64,000 bases of DNA from assembly GCA_012064415.1 (NCBI GenBank), contig SSNU01000186.1, forward strand, positions 156,385 to 220,384, written 5' to 3'. Below the pieces are notes generated by a model. It had not been told where the DNA came from and made no database searches. It worked only from the letters and a program-made list of their open reading frames with translations. Shown here one piece after another: positions 1 to 12,098 of the stretch (its first letter is position 1; the number at the start of each line of letters is the position of its first letter). The translations under genes were made by a program, and so were the position numbers. Source of the DNA: Gyrodactylus bullatarudis (Eukaryota > Platyhelminthes > Monogenea > Gyrodactylidea > Gyrodactylidae).

Positions 1-240
1 AGTTAGCAGCTCAAGAATTATAATTTCCATCCATTCTAAAATCAATAACATACGTTCTTAACTTAGAAGGAGTAATTTAGAATGATAAAATTTTCTTATT
101 TCTTGAGTTTATTCTTCCCGAGAGATGATAAGGAAATTCTTTTGATCCATAATTGAGTCTGAAAGCTTCTTAAGATCTTCACAAATCGATTTGATTACTA
201 CATTTCGAGACATGCTAACCTTGCTGAATCACTATTAAAC

Positions 241-470
241 ACACTCAATTAACTCATAGAGACCCAGAGAAAAATTTTTCAAGGTGGCTAAGATTGGAAA
301 TTTTGTTTGGTTTCAGAATACGCTGAAAACGAATATGCAATTTTTTTCAAAAACCAACCAGTTATTGACCCAAAAAATACCATTTTAGACCCAGAAAATG
401 GCTAAACTTTTTATTTCAAGAGATGAATTCAAGGTGATTACATCTTCGACCTCTGTGAGTGGTTTTTTCA
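241..470 (+). repeat. Dispersed repeat, copy 1
   Basis: A diverged copy of this stretch lies in opposite orientation at about 18358-18590. Shared blocks are the segment around 'gagacccagag', the 'ccaaccag' block, the 'tagacccag' block and the closing 'tctgtgagtggtttttt'. No open frame or terminal inverted repeat is visible. It is an old interspersed repeat of unknown class. The rest of 1-1097 holds no gene that I can support. Confidence 0.5.
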
Positions 471-1097
471 AAAAAACTTTCTATATATTTTCTAAGAATT
501 TTTTTATATTTTTTAAAATACAAATCATTTTTAAGTTATAACTTGATAAGAATATTAGTTCTTCTTTCAGAAAAGTGGTCAATAAATTATCTTCAGTTCC
601 TTTAAAGGGTTGAGCAAAGAACTTTCAAAATATTCAAGAATGTTCGAGATAATTCTCTAATGTTTTTATATATTTCAATAAAAATAAGAAGAAAAACTTT
701 TACTTGAGAAAGAAGAATGATACACAGGAACAAATTTGATGTCTGCAAGAGGAAATTTCTGAGTAGATCACGAAACTACATTCCCTAAAGTGCACAAAGT
801 TAAAAGTGTATACATAGTAGGTACGTGGAATAGTAAAATAAGTATACACGAATCTTTAATTATAAATATGAAAAAATATCATATTTATGCCCCTAAACAA
901 ATGGAAGAGAATAACAATGATATTGAAAGGGAGAGAAAACTTACTCTGTTCCCTTTATTTTTGAGAATTTCTTCCAACTTTTAAATAAATATTAAATATT
1001 CATAATTGAACTTTATCAGGTAGACCTACGAGTCTAGTTTTGTCCAACAGTGACAACTTGAACAATATATGCTATGGGATTATTTGGTAATAGGAGA

Positions 1098-1215
1098 TGA
1101 ACAGGGGTTCTGGCCTAGTGGTTAGAAGTTTGAAGAACCAGGTTCGAATCTTGGGTTTGGTGTTCTAACAAGTTCTAACAAGGACGAAACGCCATTTGAA
1201 TATTATTTGAACCTT
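1098..1215 (+). repeat. tRNA-like head fused to a decayed hammerhead ribozyme
   Basis: A box-A-like sequence (tagtggttagaag, 1116-1128) and a B box (ggttcgaatc, 1141-1150) are followed by a segment that aligns with the intact hammerhead near 63609-63652. The stem-II/GAAA part (aaggacgaaacg) is kept, but the CUGANGA core reads ctaacaa (from 1165), so two essential core G positions are lost. The spacing between the boxes is shortened. The arrangement (Pol III boxes, then hammerhead) is that of Sm-alpha-type SINEs and PLE terminal repeats. It is a dead relic, not a tRNA gene. Confidence 0.6.
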
Positions 1216-4200
1216 TTATGGACAATTTTAAACAAACATAAGAAATCAAAATAATTATGCTGATTCCGAGTCTGAATTCCTTTTTGAAAGACGAAAGATT
1301 ATAGTTTAAAATTGGCATTTTTTGGCTTTAAAACCAGTTATCTTCTTAACTATGAAAGATATCGAGCAGATAAATAGGTTCTCATAAAAACTCTCTAAAA
1401 ATCTTTTAAATATTTCACAAATTTTTCAAAAAATCACCCTTCTTCAAGCAACTATGGTATGCATCAGGGGACAGCTATCTTTATAAATTAGATACATATT
1501 TTGTAGCTTAATAAATTTCCTTTCTAATAAGGGGTGAAATGATTATAGTGTCTTTCTTTCAATTCAAATTATCGCTCAAGAAAGTGTTGTGTTCCACTCG
1601 TGGAACAATGAGACATGAAGAGTTAAAATCTACTTTTACCAGTTCCAAAAGGCATTCATTGATTTTCAACCGAAATGTTTAAATTTTCCAATTAAAAAAA
1701 GATTTGAGGTGTATTGTATGATGTGTTGAGTCTAATTTTTTCCTCAAGGCATAAAGATATTATTTCAATTAAATATACAGTCACCCTTCTTTCGTTCATC
1801 GTCAACTGATTTTTCTCTTACTTTTAATGAGGATATATGCTGTATTGAAAAAATAATAAATTGACCTTTTTCATCTCGTTTATCCTCGCACCACCTTGTG
1901 ACTTGGGGTAAGGAGATTGTAGGAAATCGTATTTCCCACTTTTTCTTCAGTCCTCATTCTATAGTTGGGGAGTGTGGACTGCTCAATGAACAGTGCTCAT
2001 CTATAAAGAGTCTGTAGGATTTTTGAAGAATATGATACATTCAAGATGGCAGAGAGACTTATTCTTTTTAAAAGTACTCAGTTCTACTAATGATTTTCTT
2101 AAATTATTCATAAAATTAATATTTCTCTTGATATAAATAAATATATTCTCATGTTACTGTGATTATTCTCAGTTTTTTCCAAACACTTGATTTTCTTCGG
2201 AATATAAAAGATACTGAAAAAATACTTGACATGACAAGAGATATTTTTTAAATCACTTTTCGTGTGGTGTAGTTGAAGAGGTATCTTAATATTTAAGACA
2301 CAAAGTTGTAGCCAAGTGACTGTCGTCATATTCTGTGAATCATGAATAAGTTATAAGAGGGTTCAAAAAGAAGAAAGTTCCTACTTTTGACTATCTCTGG
2401 GTTGTACAACTTAAACATATGAATCATATATCTCAGCAATCTTTATAAAAGAATTTAGTTCCATTTTGACATTGCCAAATTTCGTCACATTTAATTTTTT
2501 GGAATTTCTTCTTTTTGCTTGACAACCTTTCAGCTGCTGCACTATCATGCATGATCTTCTTATTGTTTCAAAACATGACCACGGTGGCTCAGCTCAAAAT
2601 TGGCGTTCTTAAGCATCTTAAAGATCAACATTATGCATTAGTTAAATAAGCTTTAAATAAGAGAAATCCAAACCATTTTTCATAAATATAAATTATCAAG
2701 AATCAAACCAAGATCTCTTGAGTGATGAAACGGAAAAAATAATTTCTATGGTCAATAGAGACAATATTCTCGACAGTGTATAATTTTTCACATTCTCTTC
2801 TTTCCAGAGTGTGTATAATGTTTCCTTTTTTAGTGGATGATATAATTTCAGCAAAATGATTTTTTCATTCCCGAGGCCCTAATTGTCTTTCTAATTTTTA
2901 ATTTGAAGGGTATATATCTACTAGTTTTAGTGTGAGAGTGGAAGTTTCCCTTTCTGCTCCACAGAGGAAACAGATTCTGTCAAGATAGTAGACTCCATTC
3001 TTGACAGTCAATTTGGTTTGGCTGGAATGTTATTCATTTTTTAATAGTGTAATTGAACTGCTTTATCAGTTGATTTCTATGTAAAAAGGGGTAATCAAAT
3101 TGATCAAAAATTTTTCAAGGTTACTGCTAGCAAAAAGGAAGATTCAAAATACCAAAATAATTAATTACTCTAATCCCGAATTCGGGTTTTGTTTTGAAAG
3201 CCGAATAAAGGTTAAAAGCGAAATCCAAAGTTATACAAATTAATTCAATTTTTTTAAAAGACTCCAGCAAATAAGTTTTCAAAACACGTTTTAAATACTT
3301 TGGCTAGCATCAGTGAATGACCATCTTTATGGGTATTTTAGGTATCTTTAGTTCGGATTATCGCGTAAGAAAGTGTAATGTTCCATTGGTGTAAACATCT
3401 TTATAGTTTTCGATTTATTTAAAGAATACGTTTTTACTCAAGCCGTCAAATATGGATTTCTCAGTATATGATCAGTTATGATTATGAAAATCAAAATACT
3501 TCTCAGATCCAGTTGAAATGAGTCATTTTAAACTGTGTCGTTTACTTCATGTACTCAATCTCTGATTGCACATCATCAAGATATTAATCTGAATTTGTCG
3601 GATGTCGTTACTTTTATCTCTGTTCATTGTATTTAATTCATCTGTTAATTTCTTTTAGCATGAGAATCACTATAGATTTGAAATAGAAAAAAATGATCTT
3701 GTATAGAAAGAAATCTTCACTATTTCATCTAGCAGCTCAAATTTTGTTCTTTTACCCTTTGTTATGATTCACAAAATTTTCTTATATGAATTATCTAAAC
3801 TTAACAAAAGGAGCATTTGTCGGAATAAATAGTGGACTATTCAGATAATGATCTCTTCTCGTTTTTAGTTCATCTAAATAAAGCTGTTTCTAATATCTCA
3901 AGGATGTCAGACTTGATCCCTAAAAACATTTAAAGTCTATCCTAATTAATTTCCATCAGAATATTTTTACTTTGGGCAATCTTTGGCGATTAAAAACAGA
4001 AATCAAAAAAAAATAAGTAGAATCGAAGAGATTAAAACAGCCAAACCAAAAATTTGGTTTTGTCTAGGAAAAATTAGTATTGTAAAAATATGGCTAAAAA
4101 ATAAATTATGTCGAGTTTTTGACTTCATTTCTACTGGATGGCTCATCTAGTCTAGGTTAACGCAAATTACAAGTAATACAAAGTTATAGAGTAAGTTAAT

Positions 4201-6212
4201 TTGAAAAAGGAAAATTCGTGATTCTTGCAAAAGTCTGGTCCAAGGCTCTCAAAACTAAGAAAGTTTTTAAACAACCACATTCCCGTCAAAAACATATTTT
4301 ATTCCAACATTTTTTTCTTCTCATGAATTTGAATTTGGACATGAGAATTGAGAAGTTTGCCATCTCAAAGAAAAAGTTAAAATTAGGATCATTTTCCTTC
4401 GTGATAAAACTTCCCCTTGACTCTTCTAGTTTCCGAGCTACATTTAAAGTCAAAGTTGAAAATTTACCTATTTATTTCTGAAATCTTTAAATTCAACTCA
4501 ATTTTATGTCTATTTAAACACTTTGTAAGAAAGAAATCTACCTCAATTCGGATACAGTAGATCTTGAAGTATCAAAAGCGTTAAATATTTTTCGAAAACT
4601 ATGCTTTTTAAAGTGAATCGCGTGATTCTAATACACGAAAAAGTTTGTCCCTTCTGACCAATTCTAATTAGTTCGATTTCTGATGAATTTCTTTTGGCTT
4701 GCTTTAGTTAATCTCAACTAAGGGCTGTTTTTGTATTTTTGGTTGGGGGGGGGGTATTTGATTCTTTCATCTAATGCTCTTAACATTTCACCTGATAAAT
4801 AATCCATCTTTTGGCATGACTTCCTTCCAATAACCTGTATTAATTTTAGATCATCACTTGAGAGGGAATCTTAAACTTATTTACTTTATTTTTTGAATAA
4901 CTGTTTTAGTGATGCATGATTGTTCAATTATAATTATTATATAGATAATAAAATTATTTTACCCAGTAACAGGAGAAGCTCTTCATTCACTATTTTTTAC
5001 ACTTACAATTAATTTATTTCAAGAATTGGCATGTGTCAAAAATCAGGTTTAAATTATCAAGTTTAAAATGAATAAATATTTTCTGATTAATATTATTACT
5101 CGAATAATTCTGATTATTATAACACTGCTCGGAGATTTTCAACTTTTTTATAGAAATTTAATTGGTCGATTTGACCCCGAAAACATGACACTTTTGTGAT
5201 TTTTTTCATTTTTGTTTAGTGGTCCCCCTTTTTTCTTGTAAACTGAGTCAAACTCCATCGAAAAAGCATCTTTTCAGGGGTCAAATCAACAACTTAAAAA
5301 TCCTAATACACAAGTTATAAAAATACGTGTGCTAATGATTATTACATCAACAGAGAGCTGAGAAATTGCTTATTCTCTGTAAATGCTTTAATCCGGAATC
5401 ATAAGCCTGCACAAAATTTTATTCGAATTTTAAGCGAAATTTAATTACAAAAAAATTAACATTTTTTATTGGTTTTTAACCTTTAAAGTCTTATAACTTT
5501 TTTACCATTTTTCTTATTGATTTGAATTTTTGATATGTTATAGTTTTCTTCATCTAATGATATATTTCCTACTGTGGTATCTTGCGAGGAAGTGAAATTA
5601 GGACTCATTGAAAATACCATGACAACAAAAATTTTGAAAAAACTTTGAGGGCTATTATCTCTTAATTTTTCGGGAAACATATAATATTAAAATTAATATA
5701 TTTGGAAACAGCGCAAAATTCTGTACATCATGGATGAATTTGGTTAAATCTCTATAACCTGTTCCGAGCAGTGTAACAGGGCGAACCGCATAAAAGACTT
5801 TGACTAAAGGTAAAGTTTACTTTTGAGTAGCTGTTACAAAACCCATAGGATAAAAGGAAAGCATAATGGGATGCTATTCTGGATGAATAAAAAAGAAACA
5901 AAAGCGATTTGAGAAAAGTATAGTGTAAGATCACAAAGGGAACGTTCACACCTCTATGAGTAATATTTCATCTGGGCAGGACCATATTTTCCCTATGCCC
6001 ATTTCATTATGGGAAGAAATAAATCCTTGATCTTGATTCTGAATATATGTATCGTGTTACTAATATCAATAATTATTTTTGTTTACAAACGAATGAAAAT
6101 TCAGAGTTGATTTTTCATTGTGTCAGTTCTGGTTTTTTAAATCAATAAAAGTTTTCAGATTAATTGAATAAAGACATAGGCTGGATAGTTTAAATTAGTT
6201 TAATAAAGGTTA
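1216..6212. other. Gene-free region with old repeats
   Basis: I see no supportable gene. Two diverged direct copies of a repeat lie near 1550-1615 and 3350-3405, sharing 'attatcgc', 'aagaaagtgt' and 'gttccat/ctcg'. A run of ten G residues lies near 4743-4752. Short open frames (for example 4218-4481 on + and 5483-5680 on -) have no recognisable domain and the AT bias of the surrounding DNA. Confidence 0.5.
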
Positions 6213-6509
6213 TTAACCATTAAGTTCCACTGTGCCTTTAGAAGCACGTAACTCATTACTATTTATCCAAGGCTCTGAAAATACTTGATTTTATCAACCA
6301 TATGATAGGACATCAATTAATCTCGGCTACGTCATTCGTCGAACACGTTCTTTAATTAGGGCCTCAAGAAAGTATTATTTGGTCTATTTTTTGTTCTATT
6401 TTTGAGGCCCTTACTCAATTTTTGATCGATTGCTCCTGAACTAAAAATAATTGCGTTCAGTAGATTGAATGAGAGTCATGAAAAAATTCTCTGGTATTTT
6501 AAGGGTTAA
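6213..6509. mobile_element. piggyBac-type MITE, TTAA-flanked
   Basis: TTAA at 6213-6216 and 6506-6509 brackets a 289-bp non-coding segment (6217-6505) whose ends are an imperfect inverted pair (CCATTAAGTTCCA ... and ... TTTTAAGGG). The interior matches the element at 15899-16190: shared blocks include 'aactcatta', 'cgtcattcgtc', 'tttttgatcgat' and 'gcgtt'. TTAA target sites and CCC/GGG ends are typical of the piggyBac superfamily. It has no ORF, so it would depend on a transposase made elsewhere. Confidence 0.75.
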
Positions 6510-9500
6510 ATAAAACTAAGGATTTAGAGTTCTCTTCCAAGTCTGAGTGTATCCAAGGTGTGGCGCATTCGTATCTCTCTCACCTCTTCAATGAACACTC
6601 AATCCAAGTTTGAACCTTACCCCCATGGCAGTCTCTTCTCATTGTATAAACAATTATTAAAAAGTTTTCTATTTCATAAAAAGGTCAACTAGTATGGAAG
6701 AAACCAGAAATTTATAAGATAAACATTTAAAAATAAAAGAATGAAAAGTAATACGAAACATGTGAAAAATTTCTCATTCATTTATGAAACATGTTTTCTC
6801 TCCTGAACTACTACTGTAGATTCCAACTTTTTTTTACACAAGGTTTACTTATAAATAAAGAGAGAAAAAAACAAGCTACAATGTACTTTTTCCAAATTTT
6901 GACCATTAGTGTATTCTTGTTTGAATAGGAATGTAATCTTTGATTTTTCATTCAAAAGTTTCCCACTGGAATTATTTACAGGATATTATTTTAAAATCTA
7001 CTTACATTTCATAAAGTTGGTTATTTTTTCCTCATTCTAAAGGATCACTCAGGAATAGCTCTGATCAAACCATGTAAAAGCCAAGAGACTAATGAATAAT
7101 AATTTTTTTAACCATTTGATTGATGAAAATGTAATTGAATAACTAATATCAGTAAAAGTAGATTTAATTGGATTCATTTTTCAGACGTTTCAGTTCTGAA
7201 ATAGTCAAGTAACTTCTTCTGTGGATTTGAGACGCTTTTACTCTGAACTCTCTTGAATTTTATCTAAAAACCTTAGTATTTCTATTGGACTAGATATTCA
7301 AAATATAATAAAACTTAAACCAATCAGATGAAAAAATCAAACTTAAAAATCAAAAAAACGTGAAATAAACCATCTACTAAACAATAATTTAAAGTTTTCT
7401 TCTCTTTCTGGTCATTGTGGGAATAAAGCCGAGCTAGAATCTAGTTGCTAGATGGAGTTTTGTTTAATAAGTTATTACTGAATCCAATTATAGGTTTTTT
7501 TAACCAGCTAAGGTGGCAAACTAATTCTTTTTGATCTGGTAAAAATTCAACTAAAAGTAAAGTTAGTTGATTTCGTCATGAGAAAACAAACCTGAATTTT
7601 TTAGTTATCACGAGGGGAAATTAACAGAATTTGAAAATGGTGATGAATTTCTAAGTAAACAGATGCCGGGGGTTTTACTTAAAATCCCAAATATCAGTAC
7701 TCAATCGTAATTATTCCATGTTTGTTGATTTTAGGTTCAAACAAGATATATCCCGTATTTTAACAATGAATCTAGATTGTTGGATCGATTTGGGAATATT
7801 CATTTGTATAGGTCCTATTATATGTTATAGAGTACTTATATAAAGTTTGTTTACATGAAGATGAGAATTTACTATTTTTACTCAAAAAAAACTCAACCAT
7901 AAAATGAACCCCTATTTCTGAAAAAAACCACATAAGTTCAACTCCTTTCAATCTCTATGGTTCTTCGAATTTTCTGTCTATTTTTGATCCCAAATTTTAG
8001 CATCCAATCGCTTAAAATCATCGGAATCGGAAAAAAATGTTGAGTTCGAAATTCAAAAAAAAGCAAAATTTTATATGTCAACTAGCTTTACAGGATGTCA
8101 TACTTCTCAGCTAGATAAGAAATGTAATCTTGGCTATTCAAACTTTATCAATCTCAGTCAAAATCATTAGCTACTAACTTCCTTCTGTCAATCTGTACGA
8201 ACTCAAAAGTTCTATAGAATTTCTTTGCTGAAATTTCAATGAACGGTTTTTTTCTTGCATACAAGATTCTTTCTACCCTTATCTCAATCTTTTTATCTTC
8301 AAAAATGATAAATATGTATAAACTTAATAAGGAGTACTGCAATTCCTTCACGGCGTTCATCAATTAAGATGGAAATGTTTTTATAGGAAAGTATTTTATT
8401 ATTCCTATTATGGTACATTGAACATGTATTCATTCTTCACAACTCCATCCCCTATGTATTCGTCCCCTCACCCAACCCATAATAATCTCCAAGTGTGCGA
8501 GACACTATGGTTGGCGAGATGAAATTAAATTAGAAGAGTAATTCTTCCACTAACAACTAACTGAAAGACTATTGGCATAGGTGTGATGAGAGTATGATTA
8601 CTGATTGTCTAACAAAAACATTTCCTACCCAAAATAATAGTTTTTCCTGTAATTTAATAAAAACTATTACCTATCTTAAAAGATGTTACACAGAATTATA
8701 AATGAGAAAGGCTTCTAAATTAAAAAAAAACTTTTGAGTTCAAAAAGATTTCACAGTAAAGATTTGATTAAAAGATCTTTCAGAAAAACATTTCCTTATC
8801 GTGTGAAAGTCAAATTTCAATTTCTTGATCATTGATTCTACTAGCCTATTATTTTAAAATAAGGATCAATTTCCAGTTTTACTTCCTTCATCTGGTAAAA
8901 ATCCGGCTCATATGTTTGATTTTAGTGGAGTACAAATCTTGAAAAAAAAGATTAAACTCTGATTGGCTTTGATGAAAGGTTAACTCTTTTCAACCAATCC
9001 GGAAAAATTAAAATTTTTAGTGACTTTCAGAAGAAGATACATCAACGAAATTTAAAAAATGATTGAATTCTGATGTATTCGGGATCATCATCAGAACTTT
9101 TCAATTATAGCGAACAAAAATGGTAAATAATTACGAAATTCACCTTTTTATAGAAAAGGAAAACTCAAACTAGTATTCTGGCAAATTTTGATCCCAAATG
9201 TAAGCATTAAATTGCTTCAAATCACCGAAACCAACAAAAATTTTGAGCTGAAAAGTCGGGGCATTTCTGAAATAACCAGTTTATTAATATTTTTTGTATC
9301 ATAAGTGAATTCCCGTCTTCTTAGCTCTAGTCTAGCTTTACTTAAAATTTCTTCTCTGAGTAATGAAGCTTATTGTAATTAATATGTCGTATGAGAATAT
9401 AACTGTACTAATTTGAAATAAGAGAAGAGATTTCATGTAATTTGATTCCTATCTTGTCATTTTCCTCGAAGCAATTCCTTCACTTTTTTCAATGTATTCC

Positions 9501-10265
9501 AAGATTTTCCCTTTATCTGGTCTTTCATTTACAATAATTCCATGTCTCTCCACAATGTGGAGTCCACATGGAGAGAAATAATTTTTAGCTATCGATAGAG
9601 ATGATGATTCAATTCACATTCCTCGTTTAACCTTTCATACAAGTCTAAAGATATATAAGTATTATAATAATCTTGGGTTATCTCAATGCAGTATATAGTT
9701 TCGGAAGTGTATCTTTTAAAATTGACCCAGGGCTATTGCATAATCTATTTAAGATATTCGATTATTGTATTCTTTTCAATAAGAAATACCATTTTTAAGT
9801 TTCTCTGTCCTGAGTAACATCCTACTTTTCCTGCGAATTTTCACATGCTGGGAATTGTACTGTAGAATTAGCGCCCTAAAAAATACTACTAATTTTTAGG
9901 CATTTCAAAATGCCCAGCTGTACAAGTTATTCAGTTATGTTCAAATTTTTGAAAAAATGTTATACAATAAAGGATCCAAAATTGCATTCTTCATTAAACA
10001 GGAAAAGAGGATCTGACTTATTAAAAATGCACTTGTTATTTTTATTCTCAATGAGTAAACTCTATTCATAAACTATAGACAAAATCAATGAAAATGTACA
10101 TTATGTATAATTCAGTTCTTAAAGAATAACAAAAGAAAAATTGATTGATCGACCCCTTTCAAAGGCCCTCTTAGGTATATATTTAATTGAGTTGATTTAG
10201 AAAATAATTACTCTCCATCTTTTTGTATTTGTTTCTGAAATTAATATTTTTTTATCTTCAAAAAG
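6510..10265. other. Gene-free region with one dispersed repeat family
   Basis: I found no gene. Two direct copies of a repeat lie near 7980-8100 and 9180-9275, sharing 'ttttgatcccaaat' and 'agcat..aat.gctt.aaatca'. A third copy, inverted, lies near 28200-28290 inside the last DOT1L intron. A palindromic stretch is visible near 9548-9576 (tccacaatgtgg / ccacatggag). The open frames here look like chance. Confidence 0.45.
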
Positions 10266-10646
10266 ATTGACAGTAAAATCAGTTCGGGACGCTTTGAATT
10301 TCACCTGGAAAATATCAAGCTACCCATTAGGAACCGTTTGAAAACCGAAAACTCAACAGCACCACCTAGAGATGTCCAATTAAAGACAAGTGATGTTCCA
10401 CGGGTCAACCTCTGTTGTAATCCGAATAGTTGGATACCCTTTGAGGGTTGTAGCAGACTGTGTCGTCTAAAAGTGCTCCTTTGTTTGTCCCTGAAAAGCG
10501 ACACAAACCTTCCAGACCTTGAGAGAGACGCGAACTGTGAGCTGGCCAACTCAAAACGTATTGTAACCTCATTCTTGAGATACGAGGAAGGATCCTATAA
10601 CGGCCCTAGTGAAGATTATCATCTCTATGTGGAGGGGACATGGCCA
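10266..10646 (+). CDS. Orphan internal exon, unrecognised protein
   Basis: A 127-codon open frame runs from an AG acceptor (aaaaag) to a good donor (cca|gtgagt), phase 0 at both ends. It is much richer in GC than its surroundings and has no internal stop, as expected of a real exon. It contains a CC pair (VNLCC), further cysteines (EGCSRLC, ANCE) and an acidic, aromatic end (EDYHLYVEGTW), which suggests an extracellular domain. The VNLCC segment faintly recalls Methuselah-type GPCR ectodomains, but I would not assign it. I found no neighbouring exon. The open frame continues past the donor to 10721, but that part looks intronic. Confidence 0.4.
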
Positions 10647-11980
10647 GTGAGTCAACAAGACTTCATTAATATTTCATTTACACTTACTTTTAAAAATAGC
10701 TCATGGAAATTAAATATTTAACACGTTGACAGTTGAATTAATTGCGATTTAAAACTTTTTTTAAAATCTTTCCTCAAATGACTCAGCAACTCTGACAAGA
10801 GAATGTCAAGAGAGTCTTTTCACTCTCATCATTTATCAACTCAACAAAAAATGAATGAAATATTTATTACATATTAAATTTCATAAAATCCATATTATTT
10901 AAAATTTATTTAAAACTTGAATCAATCTATTTGTATACTCAGTCGCTGGTTTCTGTCGAAACCTTTGGAATACCAGTGGAACACAGTGTGGATTAATATT
11001 GATATTTTTACAAAATTAAATGAACCAAACCCCTTTATATGTTTAAGAGTAATTTTTGCTTCTTGTGACAAATAGACAAAAGAGTTAATTAACTAATAGA
11101 ATTGTCATTATTTTTGGTGCGATATAGGGTCAACGTCTACGAAAACTTTTTCTGTATCAATAGGAATATTCATTTCTTTGAGGATTTATGAATATTGAGC
11201 TTTTATTTCAACGGTTCTTGTCAGACTCTTGATACCGGCTTGATATTTATACATAAAATAATGAAACGCTACAAATTCTCTGATTGGATCAATGAGAATC
11301 TAAAACATTCCTCACGGAGGAGGGGTAGAATTTAACAGAGCTCAATATCTTTTCTTGAGAAAATGATCTAGTTGTAACTGCCCGCTACATATTTTTCTTT
11401 GTACCCCTCATTTTTGAATTTCAAAATTTTTAACGAAATTATTAAAAGTTTTTTAAGAGTTTTTTTGTATGTCTAAGAGTAATTTTTGCTTCTCGCGAAA
11501 ATGAGGCAAAAAGTTAATTATCTAATAGAATTCTAATTAATTTTATTTATCAGTTTTTCTGTCTGCATGGTCAATACCTTTTGCATGATCTAAATCATTT
11601 AGGCAGAAAAAATTTGTTTGAACTAGCTAGAGTAAAACTTAAATATCTTTTGAAGTTTCCTATTTATTCTTCCGATTAATAAACCAATCAAAATCAGACT
11701 TTAAAAAGGTTTGGCAGGAGGTAATTGACAAAATCTTTTGACTGATTCAAGAAGAAACGTACATCGGATGAAAATTTTTCATTCTTCAAATTTACTAATG
11801 TTGATAAGACAAAATTAATCTCAAAGTATTTTAACGTCATCCCGCCAACTAACGCATCAAAATATCTTTATATGCTTCTGTAGTAAGATAAAAAGAATTA
11901 TGAGAGTTTTGAATTAAAAAAAATTTTTTAATGTTTTATTTCCATGATTTTGACTTGAATTCACATTACTTCTTCCTGAA
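10647..11980. other. Gene-free region with a direct repeat
   Basis: No gene seen. Two direct copies of about 75 bp lie near 11035-11110 and 11458-11535. They share 'aagagtaatttttgcttct' and 'agttaatta.ctaatagaatt'. This is probably a fragment of an interspersed repeat. Confidence 0.45.
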
Positions 11981-12010
11981 ATTTAAAGTAAAAAGATGCC
12001 AGGGTTTTTC

Positions 12011-12052
12011 TCACAAATAAGGCCTTTATTTCGGGCATACTCATCAGTGTGA
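12011..12052 (-). ncRNA. Hammerhead-like ribozyme, left inverted repeat
   Basis: This is the exact inverted counterpart of the sequence at 13438-13479, because the two 173-bp repeats are identical. On the minus strand it reads TCACA, CTGATGA, 8 nt, GAAA, a 4-bp hairpin, then TGTGA. It faces away from the ORF, so it would lie in antisense orientation in a PLE transcript. The structural caveats are those of the right copy. Confidence 0.45.
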
Positions 12053-12098
12053 TACATGCCAAATATATAGGTTTTTAGAATTAAATTATTGGTTTAGA

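Noticed and set aside
1111..1150. tRNA gene
   Set aside because: Only the A and B boxes are present. No acceptor stem or cloverleaf closes, and a hammerhead relic follows. The same holds for 63655-63712.
5483..5680. Minus-strand 65-codon frame with a hydrophobic N-terminus as a secreted peptide
   Set aside because: There is no splice context, promoter signal or homology, and similar frames are expected by chance in AT-rich DNA.
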